Positions 1-7,880 of a stretch of 40,671 nt of DNA are shown one piece after another; position 1 is the stretch's first letter, and every line of letters begins with the position of its first letter. Position numbers and translations under genes: made by a program. The stretch lies in NCBI GenBank assembly GCA_009783855.1, contig WRCO01000010.1:1-40671 (forward strand). Direction: 5' to 3'. The stretch is from Alphaproteobacteria bacterium. Its GTDB lineage: Bacteria > Pseudomonadota > Alphaproteobacteria > Rs-D84. Below the pieces are notes generated by a model. It was not told the origin of the DNA. It worked only from the letters and a program-made list of their open reading frames with translations, and searched no databases.

Positions 1-40
1 AGTTTTAATAACCACCGCAATCAAATATATGTAAAACATC

Positions 41-60
41 TTGTCTACTATAGTAGACAA
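41..60. repeat. Perfect 20-base palindrome TTGTC...GACAA
   Basis: Positions 41-60 read TTGTCTACTATAGTAGACAA, identical to their own reverse complement. Closely related palindromes occur at 524-541 of the 22 kb region (22524-22541, TGTCCACTATAGTGGACA) and, imperfectly, at 22484-22501. It could be an operator or a short palindromic repeat; the sequence does not decide. Confidence 0.6.
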
Positions 61-81
61 CCATAAATAACTGACGCAGTA

Positions 82-115
82 ATTCATCTTTCAGCATTCA
101 GTATTCAACATTAAA
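82..115. repeat. ATTCAGC-type heptamer repeat
   Basis: Four to five degenerate 7-base units run in tandem (ATTCATC, TTTCAGC, ATTCAGT, ATTCAAC, ATTAAAA). The same unit type recurs inside dnaX at 22343-22360. It lies between the left edge and a hairpin at 113-145. No gene is seen in 1-268. Confidence 0.6.
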
Positions 116-145
116 AACCCGCCGCATCTTTCGACATGACGGGTT
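113..145 (-). terminator. Probable terminator of the 269-604 gene
   Basis: On the minus strand a stem AACCCG/CGGGTT with a long loop is followed by a T run. It lies downstream of the minus-strand gene at 269-604, beyond a long inverted repeat at 171-251. The stem is short, so strength is uncertain. Confidence 0.45.
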
Positions 146-170
146 CTCCCTTCCTTCCCTTAACGGGAAA

Positions 171-268
171 CTGGTGGCTTGTGGTTCGTGCCGGTGACTT
201 GTAGTATGGGTTTATGGAAATATTGCATACATCCAAACCACAAGCCACCAGCACAAACACCAGCACGA
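171..268. repeat. GGTGGCT-type inverted heptamer element
   Basis: Two perfect 16-base inverted arms, CTGGTGGCTTGTGGTT at 171-186 and its complement at 236-251, flank about 50 bases that contain further related heptamers. More copies of the arm unit run up to the stop codon of the next gene. Other members of the family lie at 7813, 12311, 12811, 13515, 15944 and 18294. Confidence 0.75.
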
Positions 269-604
269 CTATGCGGCCATCGCGATTTTTTCGGATGTGC
301 TGCCCGCCGCTTCGTCCATAATCTTTTTCGCTTCGGCAAAGACCATTTCTTTTACCTTGGCGGCAAGATTTGCGGTATCAAGCGATTCCGCGGCAACGGT
401 GAAATCATCGCTTCGAATCTGCAAAGACACATACGCACCGGTAAGCGATGCGCGCGGCAGGTCTTCGATGGTGCGCGGTGCCGTTCCCGCGCCGATGCAA
501 AGTTCGTCGGCCAGCGACACAATCTGGCGGTCAGCATTGACCCAGACAGTCGTGGTCAGGACTTTGTCAAGCGCGGCCATGATTTCTTTCAGGTTTTTCG
601 CCAT
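269..604 (-). CDS. Small acidic protein of unknown function (111 aa)
   Basis: I do not recognise this gene. The start at 604 is well supported by a strong ribosome binding site (AAAGGAGG) just upstream. The protein has no signal peptide, membrane segment or cysteine cluster; it has one internal Cys near residue 36. It is predicted soluble and mostly helical toward the C-terminus, with an Ala/Lys/Glu-rich end. It is transcribed divergently from mraZ across a 350-base AT-rich gap and ends in a GGTGGCT-type repeat. Coding character (good codon use, strong SD, no overlap with another gene) makes a real gene likely. Confidence 0.7.
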   Translation of the reverse strand: MAKNLKEIMAALDKVLTTTVWVNADRQIVSLADELCIGAGTAPRTIEDLPRASLTGAYVSLQIRSDDFTVAAESLDTANLAAKVKEMVFAEAKKIMDEAAGSTSEKIAMAA

Positions 605-954
605 TCCTTCCTCCTTTTAGTTAGTGTTATCGTTTAGTGATAAACATTAATGGTTTTTGTTTGTATATACTGTGTATAGACTAAATCATTAACCAATAAC
701 ACTCATCACTTGCTGTTTTTCTGCATATTCCGCAGATTTCCGCGGCTTTTGCAAATTCTTTCCCTGTCTATACACCAAGTCTAGTAAAAAAACGAATCGG
801 CAGTCAAGTAAAAAATTCATTCTATTTTAATTTTATTCGCCCTTTTTCAAATTTACACACCCAGACCATAAAATCCCATAAAAAAATTATAAATTGTCAT
901 TGACAACCACAAAACCCTTTGCTATAAATAAGAAGTAACGAATCGGGGGCACGA
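605..954. other. AT-rich divergent intergenic region upstream of mraZ
   Basis: No gene is seen here. The region holds the mraZ promoter at its right end and must also hold the promoter of the minus-strand gene at 604. A 10-base inverted repeat, GTGTATAGAC at 672-681 and GTCTATACAC at 766-775, brackets about 85 bases. A perfect 6+1+6 inverted repeat, TTGTCATTGACAA, lies at 894-906 over the mraZ -35 box. Confidence 0.5.
900..928 (+). promoter_or_regulatory. mraZ promoter, sigma70 type
   Basis: TTGACA at 900-905, a 17-base spacer and TATAAA at 923-928 give a near-consensus promoter 27 bases before the mraZ start. The -35 box is half of a TTGTCA-T-TGACAA inverted repeat, a plausible operator. 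Confidence 0.75.
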
Positions 955-1407
955 ATGTCATTGTTTCTCTCCACTTATGAAAATCGCCTGGATACCAAGG
1001 GCCGAATTTCCATTCCTGCCCCGTTTCGTTCGTCTGTAAATTCTGAAAAATTCACCGGAATCGTTCTTTACCGTTCTTTTACCAATGGCTGTATCGAAGG
1101 GTTGTCCATGTCCCGTATGGAAAAGATGGCGGCCGCAACGGACCAGATGGGCGTATTCGACGCTGAACTTGACGACTTGTCCGCGATGCTTTTCGCAGAC
1201 GCCCGCCCGTTGCAATTCGATGTGACCGGCCGTGTGATTGTCCCGGAAGATTTATTAAAGCATGCCGGCATTACCGACACCGCAATATTCGTCGGCCGCG
1301 GAAACAGTTTCCAGATATGGGAACCGACCGCGTTCAAAGCGGCCCAGGAGAAATCGCTTTCCAACCTGCGCGCCGCCCGGCCGAATTTGAAACTTGAAAA
1401 TAAATAG
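955..1407 (+). CDS. mraZ: Transcriptional regulator / division-cluster protein MraZ
   Basis: MraZ is an AbrB/SpoVT-fold DNA-binding protein that usually opens the division and cell wall (dcw) cluster and regulates its own promoter. The 150-residue length is typical. The paired signature is visible: an N-terminal half with ENRLDTKGRISIPAPFR near residues 9-25 and a second copy with FDVTGRVIVPEDL near 88-100. The start at 955 has only a weak SD, but a near-consensus promoter lies just upstream. Unusually, no rsmH or ftsL follows: a hairpin and a terminator come next, then pyrF on the opposite strand. Here mraZ is therefore a single-gene unit. The stop codon TAG is itself the first part of a TAGGGGCGCA hairpin repeat. 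Confidence 0.93.
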   Translation: MSLFLSTYENRLDTKGRISIPAPFRSSVNSEKFTGIVLYRSFTNGCIEGLSMSRMEKMAAATDQMGVFDAELDDLSAMLFADARPLQFDVTGRVIVPEDLLKHAGITDTAIFVGRGNSFQIWEPTAFKAAQEKSLSNLRAARPNLKLENK

Positions 1408-1429
1408 GGGCGCATAATTGCGCCCCTAC
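1406..1429. repeat. GGGGCG hairpin repeat
   Basis: A perfect 10-base inverted repeat, TAGGGGCGCA/TGCGCCCCTA with a 4-base loop, overlaps the mraZ stop codon. Related GTAGGGGC hairpins lie at 29852-29947 and 31808-31862. Confidence 0.7.
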
Positions 1430-1434
1430 AAAAT

Positions 1435-1474
1435 AAAATCCCGCTTTGGCCCACCCCGGGGGCGGGATTTTTTT
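1435..1474. terminator. Bidirectional terminator between mraZ and pyrF
   Basis: AAAATCCCGC and GCGGGATTTT form a stem with T runs on both strands. It serves mraZ (+) and the pyrE-pyrF end of the minus-strand operon. Confidence 0.8.
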
Positions 1475-2303
1475 AGCGCTGTCTGTTCCTTTCCCAGATT
1501 ACCAGCCGGTTGTTGATGTCCAACTGGCTTTGCGAAGACAATTTATTTTTGCCCCAGCTCGGCATGGCGTCATTGATTTCTTCCGCAATCATGTCCAGTG
1601 CCGCCACCGGGTTTTTGGCCTGGGTAATCGCACGGCCGATAACCATCATCGATGCGCCGTTTTCTATCGCTTCTGCCGGCGTTGTGACGCGCTTTTGTTC
1701 ATTTGCAGCCATGAACGCAGGCTGAATCCCGGGTGTGACAATCGTCGCGTCCGGCCCCAGGACATAACGCATAGCCGGCAGTTCTTTCGGCGAACATACG
1801 GCGCCGTCCAGACCCGCTTCCTTTATCAGAAACCCCAAACGCATGACATAGTTCATCACTTGCGCCTCTGCACCGATGCCATGATGGGCGATGCCCAGCT
1901 CATCCAAATCGTTACCGTCATGATCGGTCAAAAGCGTCACGCCGATGACTTTCGGAATGGGCAAGCCTTTTTTCTCGGCGCCTTCCTTTGCGCCATCCAT
2001 TGCGGCCTGCTGCGACGCGACCTTCATGGTCGCATGAATATTGAACATATCGACGCCAAGGCCTGCCGCAGCGCGCGCAGCGCCCTTGACCGTGTTTCCG
2101 ATATCCTTGAACTTCTGGTCCAGGAATATGTATCCGCCGGCTTTTTGGATTGCCTTTACTATTTGCGGCACGCCGGCCGCCGTGCCCAGCTCCATGCCGA
2201 CTTTGTATTTGACCGGAACGCCTTTAAGCCGGCGAATCAGTTTCATCGCAGATTTCGCGTCCGGATAATCAAGCGCGATTATGATTTTTTCATACGGATT
2301 CAT
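1473..2303 (-). CDS. pyrF: Orotidine 5'-phosphate decarboxylase
   Basis: PyrF decarboxylates OMP to UMP, the last step of de novo pyrimidine synthesis in the cytoplasm. The TIM-barrel catalytic motif LDQKFKDIGNTV is visible with Asp62, Lys64 and Asp67 as the Asp-Lys-Asp set; an early Asp in ALDYPD (residue 12) and a late PGI/phosphate-binding region (VTPGIQ) also match. The 276-residue length is slightly long for the short bacterial class, owing to a C-terminal tail of about 35 residues. The start at 2303 lies 12 bases after the pyrE stop, so the two genes are almost certainly co-transcribed. It ends in the bidirectional terminator shared with mraZ. Confidence 0.95.
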   Translation of the reverse strand: MNPYEKIIIALDYPDAKSAMKLIRRLKGVPVKYKVGMELGTAAGVPQIVKAIQKAGGYIFLDQKFKDIGNTVKGAARAAAGLGVDMFNIHATMKVASQQAAMDGAKEGAEKKGLPIPKVIGVTLLTDHDGNDLDELGIAHHGIGAEAQVMNYVMRLGFLIKEAGLDGAVCSPKELPAMRYVLGPDATIVTPGIQPAFMAANEQKRVTTPAEAIENGASMMVIGRAITQAKNPVAALDMIAEEINDAMPSWGKNKLSSQSQLDINNRLVIWERNRQR

Positions 2304-2315
2304 GATTGTTCCTTT

Positions 2316-3080
2316 TTATTTTGTATTTTGTGCCAGATATTTTTCGATAATCGGTTTCATCGCCTTGTGATGCGGTGTTGTCGGGTTCCAGTATTTAATC
2401 GCTTCGCTTTGGGTAAGGACTGAATGCAGGCGCACGGGATGGGGGCCGTCATTGTTCATTACCACTGCATGACCGGAATCCTTGTCCGCGGTGATATGCC
2501 ATCCGGCGGCCAGATTTTCGGTCGCGCCCTGCTGGCGGTCCAACAGAACGACGGCGTCCTTGACATTTTTGGCCCCTGAAAGTTTCTGCAGTTTCAGCGC
2601 GGCTTCGCTTAATATGGACAAGCCGGTTGTCGCAACGTCTTCAAGGACAAGCACCCTGTCTTCCGGCTTCAAGTTTCCGACAATCATTCCGCCCTGGCCA
2701 TGGCTTTTTTCCTGTTTTCTGATTGTCAGGACACCTTTGCCGAATTCATATCCGACAACCGCCGCGGTCGCCGTCATTCCTTCGGGCACGCCGGCAACTT
2801 TGTCGAATTCCAGACCCAATTCTTGTATTCTGTTTACCAGCAACGACACGGCAAGATACCACAAGCACGGATTGTCCTGGATGGTTTGGATGCTCCAAAA
2901 CAACGGAGACTTTGCCCCGCTTTTCAGCGTGAACCAAAAATTTTCATCCGCCGGGCCCGATGTTTCTTTCGTTTGTAATTTTTTGGGGTCGGGCGCTATC
3001 AAAAGCATATTGTTGTCGATAAGGCCTTGGACAAATTCGCCCTTCATGCGAGCTATGCACTTATTGAATGTTTGAGACAT
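2316..3080 (-). CDS. pyrE: Orotate phosphoribosyltransferase
   Basis: PyrE joins orotate to PRPP to give OMP, the substrate of the next gene's product. The PRPP-binding motif VLVLEDVATTGLS is at residues 143-155, with the acidic pair Glu-Asp followed by TTG. I chose the start at 3080 (MSQTF) because AAGGA lies about 7 bases upstream; an in-frame start 48 bases earlier at 3128 has no good binding site. This gives 254 residues, somewhat longer than the typical 190-230 residue enzyme, with an N-terminal extension of about 30 residues before the first conserved part. It sits between the HAD gene (75-base gap) and pyrF (12-base gap). Confidence 0.93.
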   Translation of the reverse strand: MSQTFNKCIARMKGEFVQGLIDNNMLLIAPDPKKLQTKETSGPADENFWFTLKSGAKSPLFWSIQTIQDNPCLWYLAVSLLVNRIQELGLEFDKVAGVPEGMTATAAVVGYEFGKGVLTIRKQEKSHGQGGMIVGNLKPEDRVLVLEDVATTGLSILSEAALKLQKLSGAKNVKDAVVLLDRQQGATENLAAGWHITADKDSGHAVVMNNDGPHPVRLHSVLTQSEAIKYWNPTTPHHKAMKPIIEKYLAQNTK

Positions 3081-3155
3081 TGCAATTCCTTTTTTGCTGC
3101 CTCTCTCCACGGGGTTCACCATAGGCAAAAAAGTAAATTAAAGCAAGGAGATTTC

Positions 3156-3560
3156 TTAATCATGCGGGTTGCCTATCACATGCGCGACGGGCATTCCGTG
3201 GTTGTGCAGCAATCCGACCACGGCGGAATGGTCGTCGAATCCCATAAAGAATTCATAACCTTTTCCCTCTAATTCCTTTACCGTGGCAAGTTTGTATTCC
3301 GCCGTCGTGCCCGGATAATCCCGCGGCTTGCAGAATATTTCACAATCAATATCAGGCAGGAATGATTTTATATGCGCCGCAACTTTGTCGCTTCCCGCGG
3401 CCCACCGGCCGGTGATGAATACGATTGTGAAATCGCGCGCCAATGATTTGATTACGCGCACCATATGTTCGTTCGGTTCGCCAAAGCAATCCCAATTTGG
3501 CGTCGCAAACTTTTTTGTCGTCACGCCGTCGATGTCGAAAAATATGGCGGGGGTTTTCAT
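3156..3560 (-). CDS. Small HAD-superfamily hydrolase
   Basis: The N-terminus carries the HAD motif I, FFDIDG, with the nucleophile Asp9 and acid/base Asp11. Motif II is the Thr of FITGR, and a late acidic motif (GFDDHS) supplies the metal ligands. With 134 residues it is a minimal HAD with no obvious cap domain, like small polynucleotide- or sugar-phosphate phosphatases; the substrate cannot be read from sequence. The start at 3560 has a good SD (GGAGAG). It lies between rpoC and pyrE on the same strand, so it is probably carried on the rpo-pyr transcript; a nucleotide-related role is a guess from context. Confidence 0.8.
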   Translation of the reverse strand: MKTPAIFFDIDGVTTKKFATPNWDCFGEPNEHMVRVIKSLARDFTIVFITGRWAAGSDKVAAHIKSFLPDIDCEIFCKPRDYPGTTAEYKLATVKELEGKGYEFFMGFDDHSAVVGLLHNHGMPVAHVIGNPHD

Positions 3561-3582
3561 TTGCTCTCTCCGTTCGCAAATG

Positions 3583-3671
3583 AACCAACAGCTAACAACT
3601 GTTGCGTTCGCTTCGCTCACAGTTGTTTATTCTTAGCGCCCTGGTTGTTAGCTGTCAGCTGTTAGTTATTA
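3583..3671. repeat. GTTAGTT-type inverted heptamer element after rpoC
   Basis: Left-arm units (AACAGCTAACAACTG) and right-arm units (GGTTGTTAGCTGTCAGCTG) face each other around a core with a short GC-rich palindrome. The right arm runs into the rpoC stop codon. The same family occurs at 20931-21038 and 23775-23896. Confidence 0.7.
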
Positions 3672-6600
3672 GATAGCAAGCATCTGCTGTTCGCCGCCGG
3701 CGTTCTCCGCAAGCAGGCGTTCGGCCTTTTCTTCTTCTTTCGCGATTTCGCGAACCCGCCGCACGTATGCGCCGGTTCCGACGGGGATAAGGCGGCCAAC
3801 CATAAGGTTTTCGTTAATGCCGACCAATTTGTCCGTAGACCCGCCAATCGCCGCATCCACCAAGACCTTTGTCGTCTGTTGGAACGACGCGTTGGATATG
3901 AACGAACGCGACGTAAGCGATGCGCGCGTAAGTCCGACAAGAATGCGCGACGCTTCGGCCGGGCGACCGCCGTCTTTTATCACGCGTTCGTTTTCTTCTT
4001 CGAACACGACGCGGTCTATGACGTTGCCGGTAAGGAACACGGTATCGCCCGGATTTACGATTTCGACGCGGCGCGTCATTTCGCGGATAAGGATTTCAAC
4101 GTGCTTGTTGTTAATCGTCACGCCCTGAAGTCTGTAAACCTGTTGAATCTGTTCCACCATAAATTGCGCCAACGCTTTTTGGCCAAGTATGCGAAGGATG
4201 TCCTGCGGCACCGGGTCGCCGTCGACAATCTGGTCTGCTTTTTTCACGATGTCGCCCGCGCGGACAAGAAGATTGACGCCTTTTGCAATCGCGTATTCGA
4301 CCGGCATTGTCCCGTCCGCCGGAATTATGCGCACGATGATTTTCGATTTGCCTTCGTCTTCGATTTCGATTTCACCGTCGACTTCGGCAAGTATGGCGGG
4401 GCGGGAGCTGCGCCGAACTTCAAGCAATTCGTTGACGCGTGGAAGTCCCCCGGTAATGTCGCCCGTCTTTTTGACATCGACCGGTATACGCGCAAGCACG
4501 TCGCCTGCGTGAACATCCTGGCCGTCGGCCACCGAAAGAATCGCATACATGGGAAGCATGTATTCCGCAACCTTTTTTCCGCCAAGCGAAATCACTTCGC
4601 CGTTTTCGCCGACAAGCGATACGGACGGCGACAACGATTTCTTTGTCGCGGATTTCCAATTGGCGACCTTGCGCGTTGTGATTCCGGTCGTCGCGTCCAT
4701 ATCTTCGGAATACGACACGTTTTCGATTAAGTCGTTGAACTTTACCCGGCCGGATTTTTCCGCAAGTATGGTGTTGGAATACGGGTCCCATTCGGCAAGC
4801 TTGGCACCCTTTTCAACTTCCGCGCCATCATTTGCAAGCAGCATGGACGCATATGGAAGTTTTTGCGTAAACAGTTCCTTGCCCTTTTTGTCGACGACGG
4901 AAATCTTTCCGTTGCGCGACAAGACGACGATGCGGCCCGCGCTGTTTTGTATAGTATGAACGCCGTCAAGTTTGACAGTGCCCGCGGCGTGCGTTTCGAT
5001 AAAGTGCCCGGCCGCCGCGCCGCCCGTCGCAATTCCGCCAACGTGGAAGGTACGAAGCGTCAACTGGGTTCCCGGTTCGCCGATTGCCTGTCCCGCGATA
5101 ACGCCGACGGCTTCGCCGACATGGACAAGGGCGGACCGCGACAAGTCCATTCCGTAACATTTCGCGCAAAGTCCGTCGGACTGGCATGTAAGGACGCTGC
5201 GAATATCCGCGGACGGCACACCCGCCGCGTCGATTTCTTTTGCAAGAACCTTTGTCACGATATCATTGGTCGCGACAATTACTTTGCCGGTAATCGGATG
5301 TATGATGTCTTTGGCGGCGGTGCGGCCCAATATCACGCTTCCAAGCGATACGGAAAGAACGCTTCCGTTATAAATCGGCATCATGGCGACAAATTCCTTT
5401 GTCCCGCAATCGTGTTCGGTGATGACCGTGTTGTGGGCAAGCGATACAAGACGCCGGGTAAGGTATCCCGCTTCGGCGGTCTTAAGCGCGGTGTCGGCAA
5501 GGCCTTTGCGCGAACCGTGCGTCGACGTAAAGTATTCCGCCATGGTAAGGCCTTCTTTAAAGTTCGATATAATCGGAACTTCAATCAAATCGCCGGACGG
5601 CTTTTGCATAACGCCGCGCATTCCGGCAAGCTGGCGTATCTGGGCGGGAGAACCGCGGGCGCCGGAGTCGGCCATCATTATGATGCTGTTCCAATAAAAG
5701 CCGTTAAGTTTGCGCATGTTTGTAAATGCAAGTTCGCCAAGTTTATCGGTGACCCGCTGCCACATGTCGGTGATTTTGTTATACCGTTCGCCGTGCGATA
5801 TAAGTCCGTTCTGGTACTGTGATTCGATTTCTTCGACGTGCTTTTCGCCGTCCGCTATCATCTTTTGCTTTTCTTCCGGAATCACGATGTCGGCGAATCC
5901 GATGGATATTCCGCTGCGCGCGGCCTGTTCGAATCCGGTGTCTTTAAGGCCGTCGGAAAGGATAATCATATCCTTGTCCCCGCAATGTTCGTAAACCGCT
6001 TCCATAAGTTGCTCGATTTGCGGACGTCCCATCGGCTTGTTGACAAGGTCGAACGCAATGCCCGGTTTTTTCGGCAAAAGTTCGCCAAGCATCATGCGGC
6101 CCGCGGTGGTCTTTACGGTAACGGTGCCGTCCGCGCCGCTCCAGCGCGCGACAATCGGTTCGTGAAGCCGGATGGCCCGGTTATGCAGCGCAAGTTTGAT
6201 TTCATCCATATTCGCAAAGCGCGGCGAATTGTCCTCGTGCTCGCCTTCCATAAGCGAAAGGTAATACACGCCAAGCACCATGTCCTGTGACGGCACGATG
6301 ACCGGTTTTCCGGATGCGGGCGACAGAACGTTATTGGACGCAAGCATCAATGTGCGCGCTTCCAATTGCGCTTCCAACGAAATCGGGACGTGCACGGACA
6401 TCTGGTCGCCGTCAAAGTCGGCGTTGAAACCCTGGCACACAAGCGGGTGCAGACGGATGGCCTTCCCTTCGATAAGGACCGGGTCGAACGCAAGAACGGA
6501 AAGACGGTGAAGCGTCGGCGCGCGGTTTAACAGTACCGGATGCTGGTGCACGACTTCGCCAAGGATTTCCCAAACGATGTCTTCGCCCGCTTCGACCATT

Positions 6601-7796
6601 TTTCTTGCGGTCTTTAATGTGTTGGCGTAATCGCCGGCAAGAAGGCGTGCGAACACGAACGGCTTGAACAGTTCAAGCGCCATCATTTTCGGAAGGCCAA
6701 CCTGGTGCAATTTAAGCGTCGGGCCCGACACGATTACAGAGCGGCCGGAATAATCGACGCGTTTGCCAAGAAGATTCTGACGGAACCGTCCGGTTTTTCC
6801 AATCAAGGAATCCGACAGCGATTTCAAAGGCCGGCGGTTTTGCGAAACAAGCGGACGCGTTTTGTGCCCGTTGTCGAACAGCGCGTCGACCGCTTCTTGA
6901 AGCATTCTTTTTTCGTTGCGGATGATGATTTCCGGCGCGTGAAGGTCGGCAAGCTTTTTCAAACGGTTGTTGCGGATGATGACGCGGCGGTACAAATCGT
7001 TAAGGTCGGATGCCGCGACATGGCCCGCATCAAGAGTGACCAAAGGACGCATATCAGGCGGGATAACCGGCAATACGTCGGGAAGCATCCACGCGGGTTC
7101 CGTCTTGGAATCCATGAACGATTCGACCAATTTCAAATGCTTTACGATTCCCTTGCGCTTTGCTTCGGATTTCGTTTCGGTAAGTTCGGCGCGCAAGCGG
7201 GTGCGTTCGTCGCCCATGTCCATATTCGCGATGACTTCGCGCACGCCCTCTGCGCCGATGCCGACGCGGAACGCGTCCGGCCCGTGTTCTTCCAAAGCGG
7301 CCTGATATTCGTCTTCGCTGATTACGTCGAACAGTTTAAGGTTGGTAAGACCCGGCTCCGTCACGATATAGGCGTCGTAATAAATAACCTGTTCAAGCTT
7401 TTTCTGCGGCAGATTGTTCAGAAGGGTCGCAATCTTTCCTTCGCGCAGGAACCATGTGTGCGATACGGGCGTGGCAAGCTTGATATGACCCATGCGTTCG
7501 CGGCGCACGGCGGATGCGCCGACTTCGACGCCACAGCGTTCGCAAACGACGCCGCGGAATTTTATGCGTTTGTATTTTCCGCACGCGCATTCGTAATCCT
7601 TGCTTGGCCCGAATGTCACCTGACAGAACAGTCCGTCCGATTCCGGTTTCATGGAATGGTAATTGATTGTTTCGGGCTTTTTGACTTCGCCGAACGACCA
7701 CGACAGGATTTCTTCGGGCGATGCGATTTTTATCTGCAGCGCGTCGAACTGTTCCTTGGTTTCAATCTGTCCGAAAATTTTCTGAAGCATATTCAT
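3669..7796 (-). CDS. rpoC: DNA-directed RNA polymerase subunit beta'
   Basis: RpoC is the catalytic large subunit of RNA polymerase. Visible landmarks: the N-terminal zinc site CACG...CERCG near residues 70-88, the conserved clamp and lid regions, the magnesium-binding NADFDGDQM near residue 460, and the second zinc site with [12 protein letters not shown]. The length of 1375 residues matches alphaproteobacterial RpoC. The start at 7796 has a good SD (AAGGAG). It follows rpoB after an 82-base gap that contains a GGTGGCT-type repeat hairpin, and it is followed by the HAD, pyrE and pyrF genes. No inserted repeat is apparent inside the reading frame. Confidence 0.98.
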   Translation of the reverse strand: MNMLQKIFGQIETKEQFDALQIKIASPEEILSWSFGEVKKPETINYHSMKPESDGLFCQVTFGPSKDYECACGKYKRIKFRGVVCERCGVEVGASAVRRERMGHIKLATPVSHTWFLREGKIATLLNNLPQKKLEQVIYYDAYIVTEPGLTNLKLFDVISEDEYQAALEEHGPDAFRVGIGAEGVREVIANMDMGDERTRLRAELTETKSEAKRKGIVKHLKLVESFMDSKTEPAWMLPDVLPVIPPDMRPLVTLDAGHVAASDLNDLYRRVIIRNNRLKKLADLHAPEIIIRNEKRMLQEAVDALFDNGHKTRPLVSQNRRPLKSLSDSLIGKTGRFRQNLLGKRVDYSGRSVIVSGPTLKLHQVGLPKMMALELFKPFVFARLLAGDYANTLKTARKMVEAGEDIVWEILGEVVHQHPVLLNRAPTLHRLSVLAFDPVLIEGKAIRLHPLVCQGFNADFDGDQMSVHVPISLEAQLEARTLMLASNNVLSPASGKPVIVPSQDMVLGVYYLSLMEGEHEDNSPRFANMDEIKLALHNRAIRLHEPIVARWSGADGTVTVKTTAGRMMLGELLPKKPGIAFDLVNKPMGRPQIEQLMEAVYEHCGDKDMIILSDGLKDTGFEQAARSGISIGFADIVIPEEKQKMIADGEKHVEEIESQYQNGLISHGERYNKITDMWQRVTDKLGELAFTNMRKLNGFYWNSIIMMADSGARGSPAQIRQLAGMRGVMQKPSGDLIEVPIISNFKEGLTMAEYFTSTHGSRKGLADTALKTAEAGYLTRRLVSLAHNTVITEHDCGTKEFVAMMPIYNGSVLSVSLGSVILGRTAAKDIIHPITGKVIVATNDIVTKVLAKEIDAAGVPSADIRSVLTCQSDGLCAKCYGMDLSRSALVHVGEAVGVIAGQAIGEPGTQLTLRTFHVGGIATGGAAAGHFIETHAAGTVKLDGVHTIQNSAGRIVVLSRNGKISVVDKKGKELFTQKLPYASMLLANDGAEVEKGAKLAEWDPYSNTILAEKSGRVKFNDLIENVSYSEDMDATTGITTRKVANWKSATKKSLSPSVSLVGENGEVISLGGKKVAEYMLPMYAILSVADGQDVHAGDVLARIPVDVKKTGDITGGLPRVNELLEVRRSSRPAILAEVDGEIEIEDEGKSKIIVRIIPADGTMPVEYAIAKGVNLLVRAGDIVKKADQIVDGDPVPQDILRILGQKALAQFMVEQIQQVYRLQGVTINNKHVEILIREMTRRVEIVNPGDTVFLTGNVIDRVVFEEENERVIKDGGRPAEASRILVGLTRASLTSRSFISNASFQQTTKVLVDAAIGGSTDKLVGINENLMVGRLIPVGTGAYVRRVREIAKEEEKAERLLAENAGGEQQMLAI

Positions 7797-7812
7797 TGTT
7801 TACTCCTTGTAT

Positions 7813-7880
7813 AGTGGCTGGTGGCTTGTGCCGGTGACTTGTGACTTTATACCAGCCACCGGTCACCGGCACCAACCACT
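7813..7880. repeat. GGTGGCT-type inverted element between rpoB and rpoC
   Basis: AGTGGCTGGTGGCTTGTGCC and, at the other end, ACCGGCACCAACCACT form inverted heptamer arms that fill the rpoB-rpoC gap. The right arm overlaps the rpoB stop codon. Confidence 0.75.

Noticed and set aside
859-878. MraZ-box-like repeats (ACCCA, TCCCA) before mraZ
   Set aside because: Spacing is 15 bases and only two partial matches exist, too weak to call the usual triple repeat.
1446-2423. Long plus-strand open frame opposite pyrF
   Set aside because: It is the antisense shadow of a confidently identified pyrF/pyrE region; no binding site or recognisable domain.
4863-5822. Long plus-strand open frame opposite rpoC (also 6705-7814, 7807-8682)
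   Set aside because: These mirror the strong codon bias of rpoC and rpoB; their products are compositionally odd (rich in Arg, His, Phe, Val) and match nothing I know.
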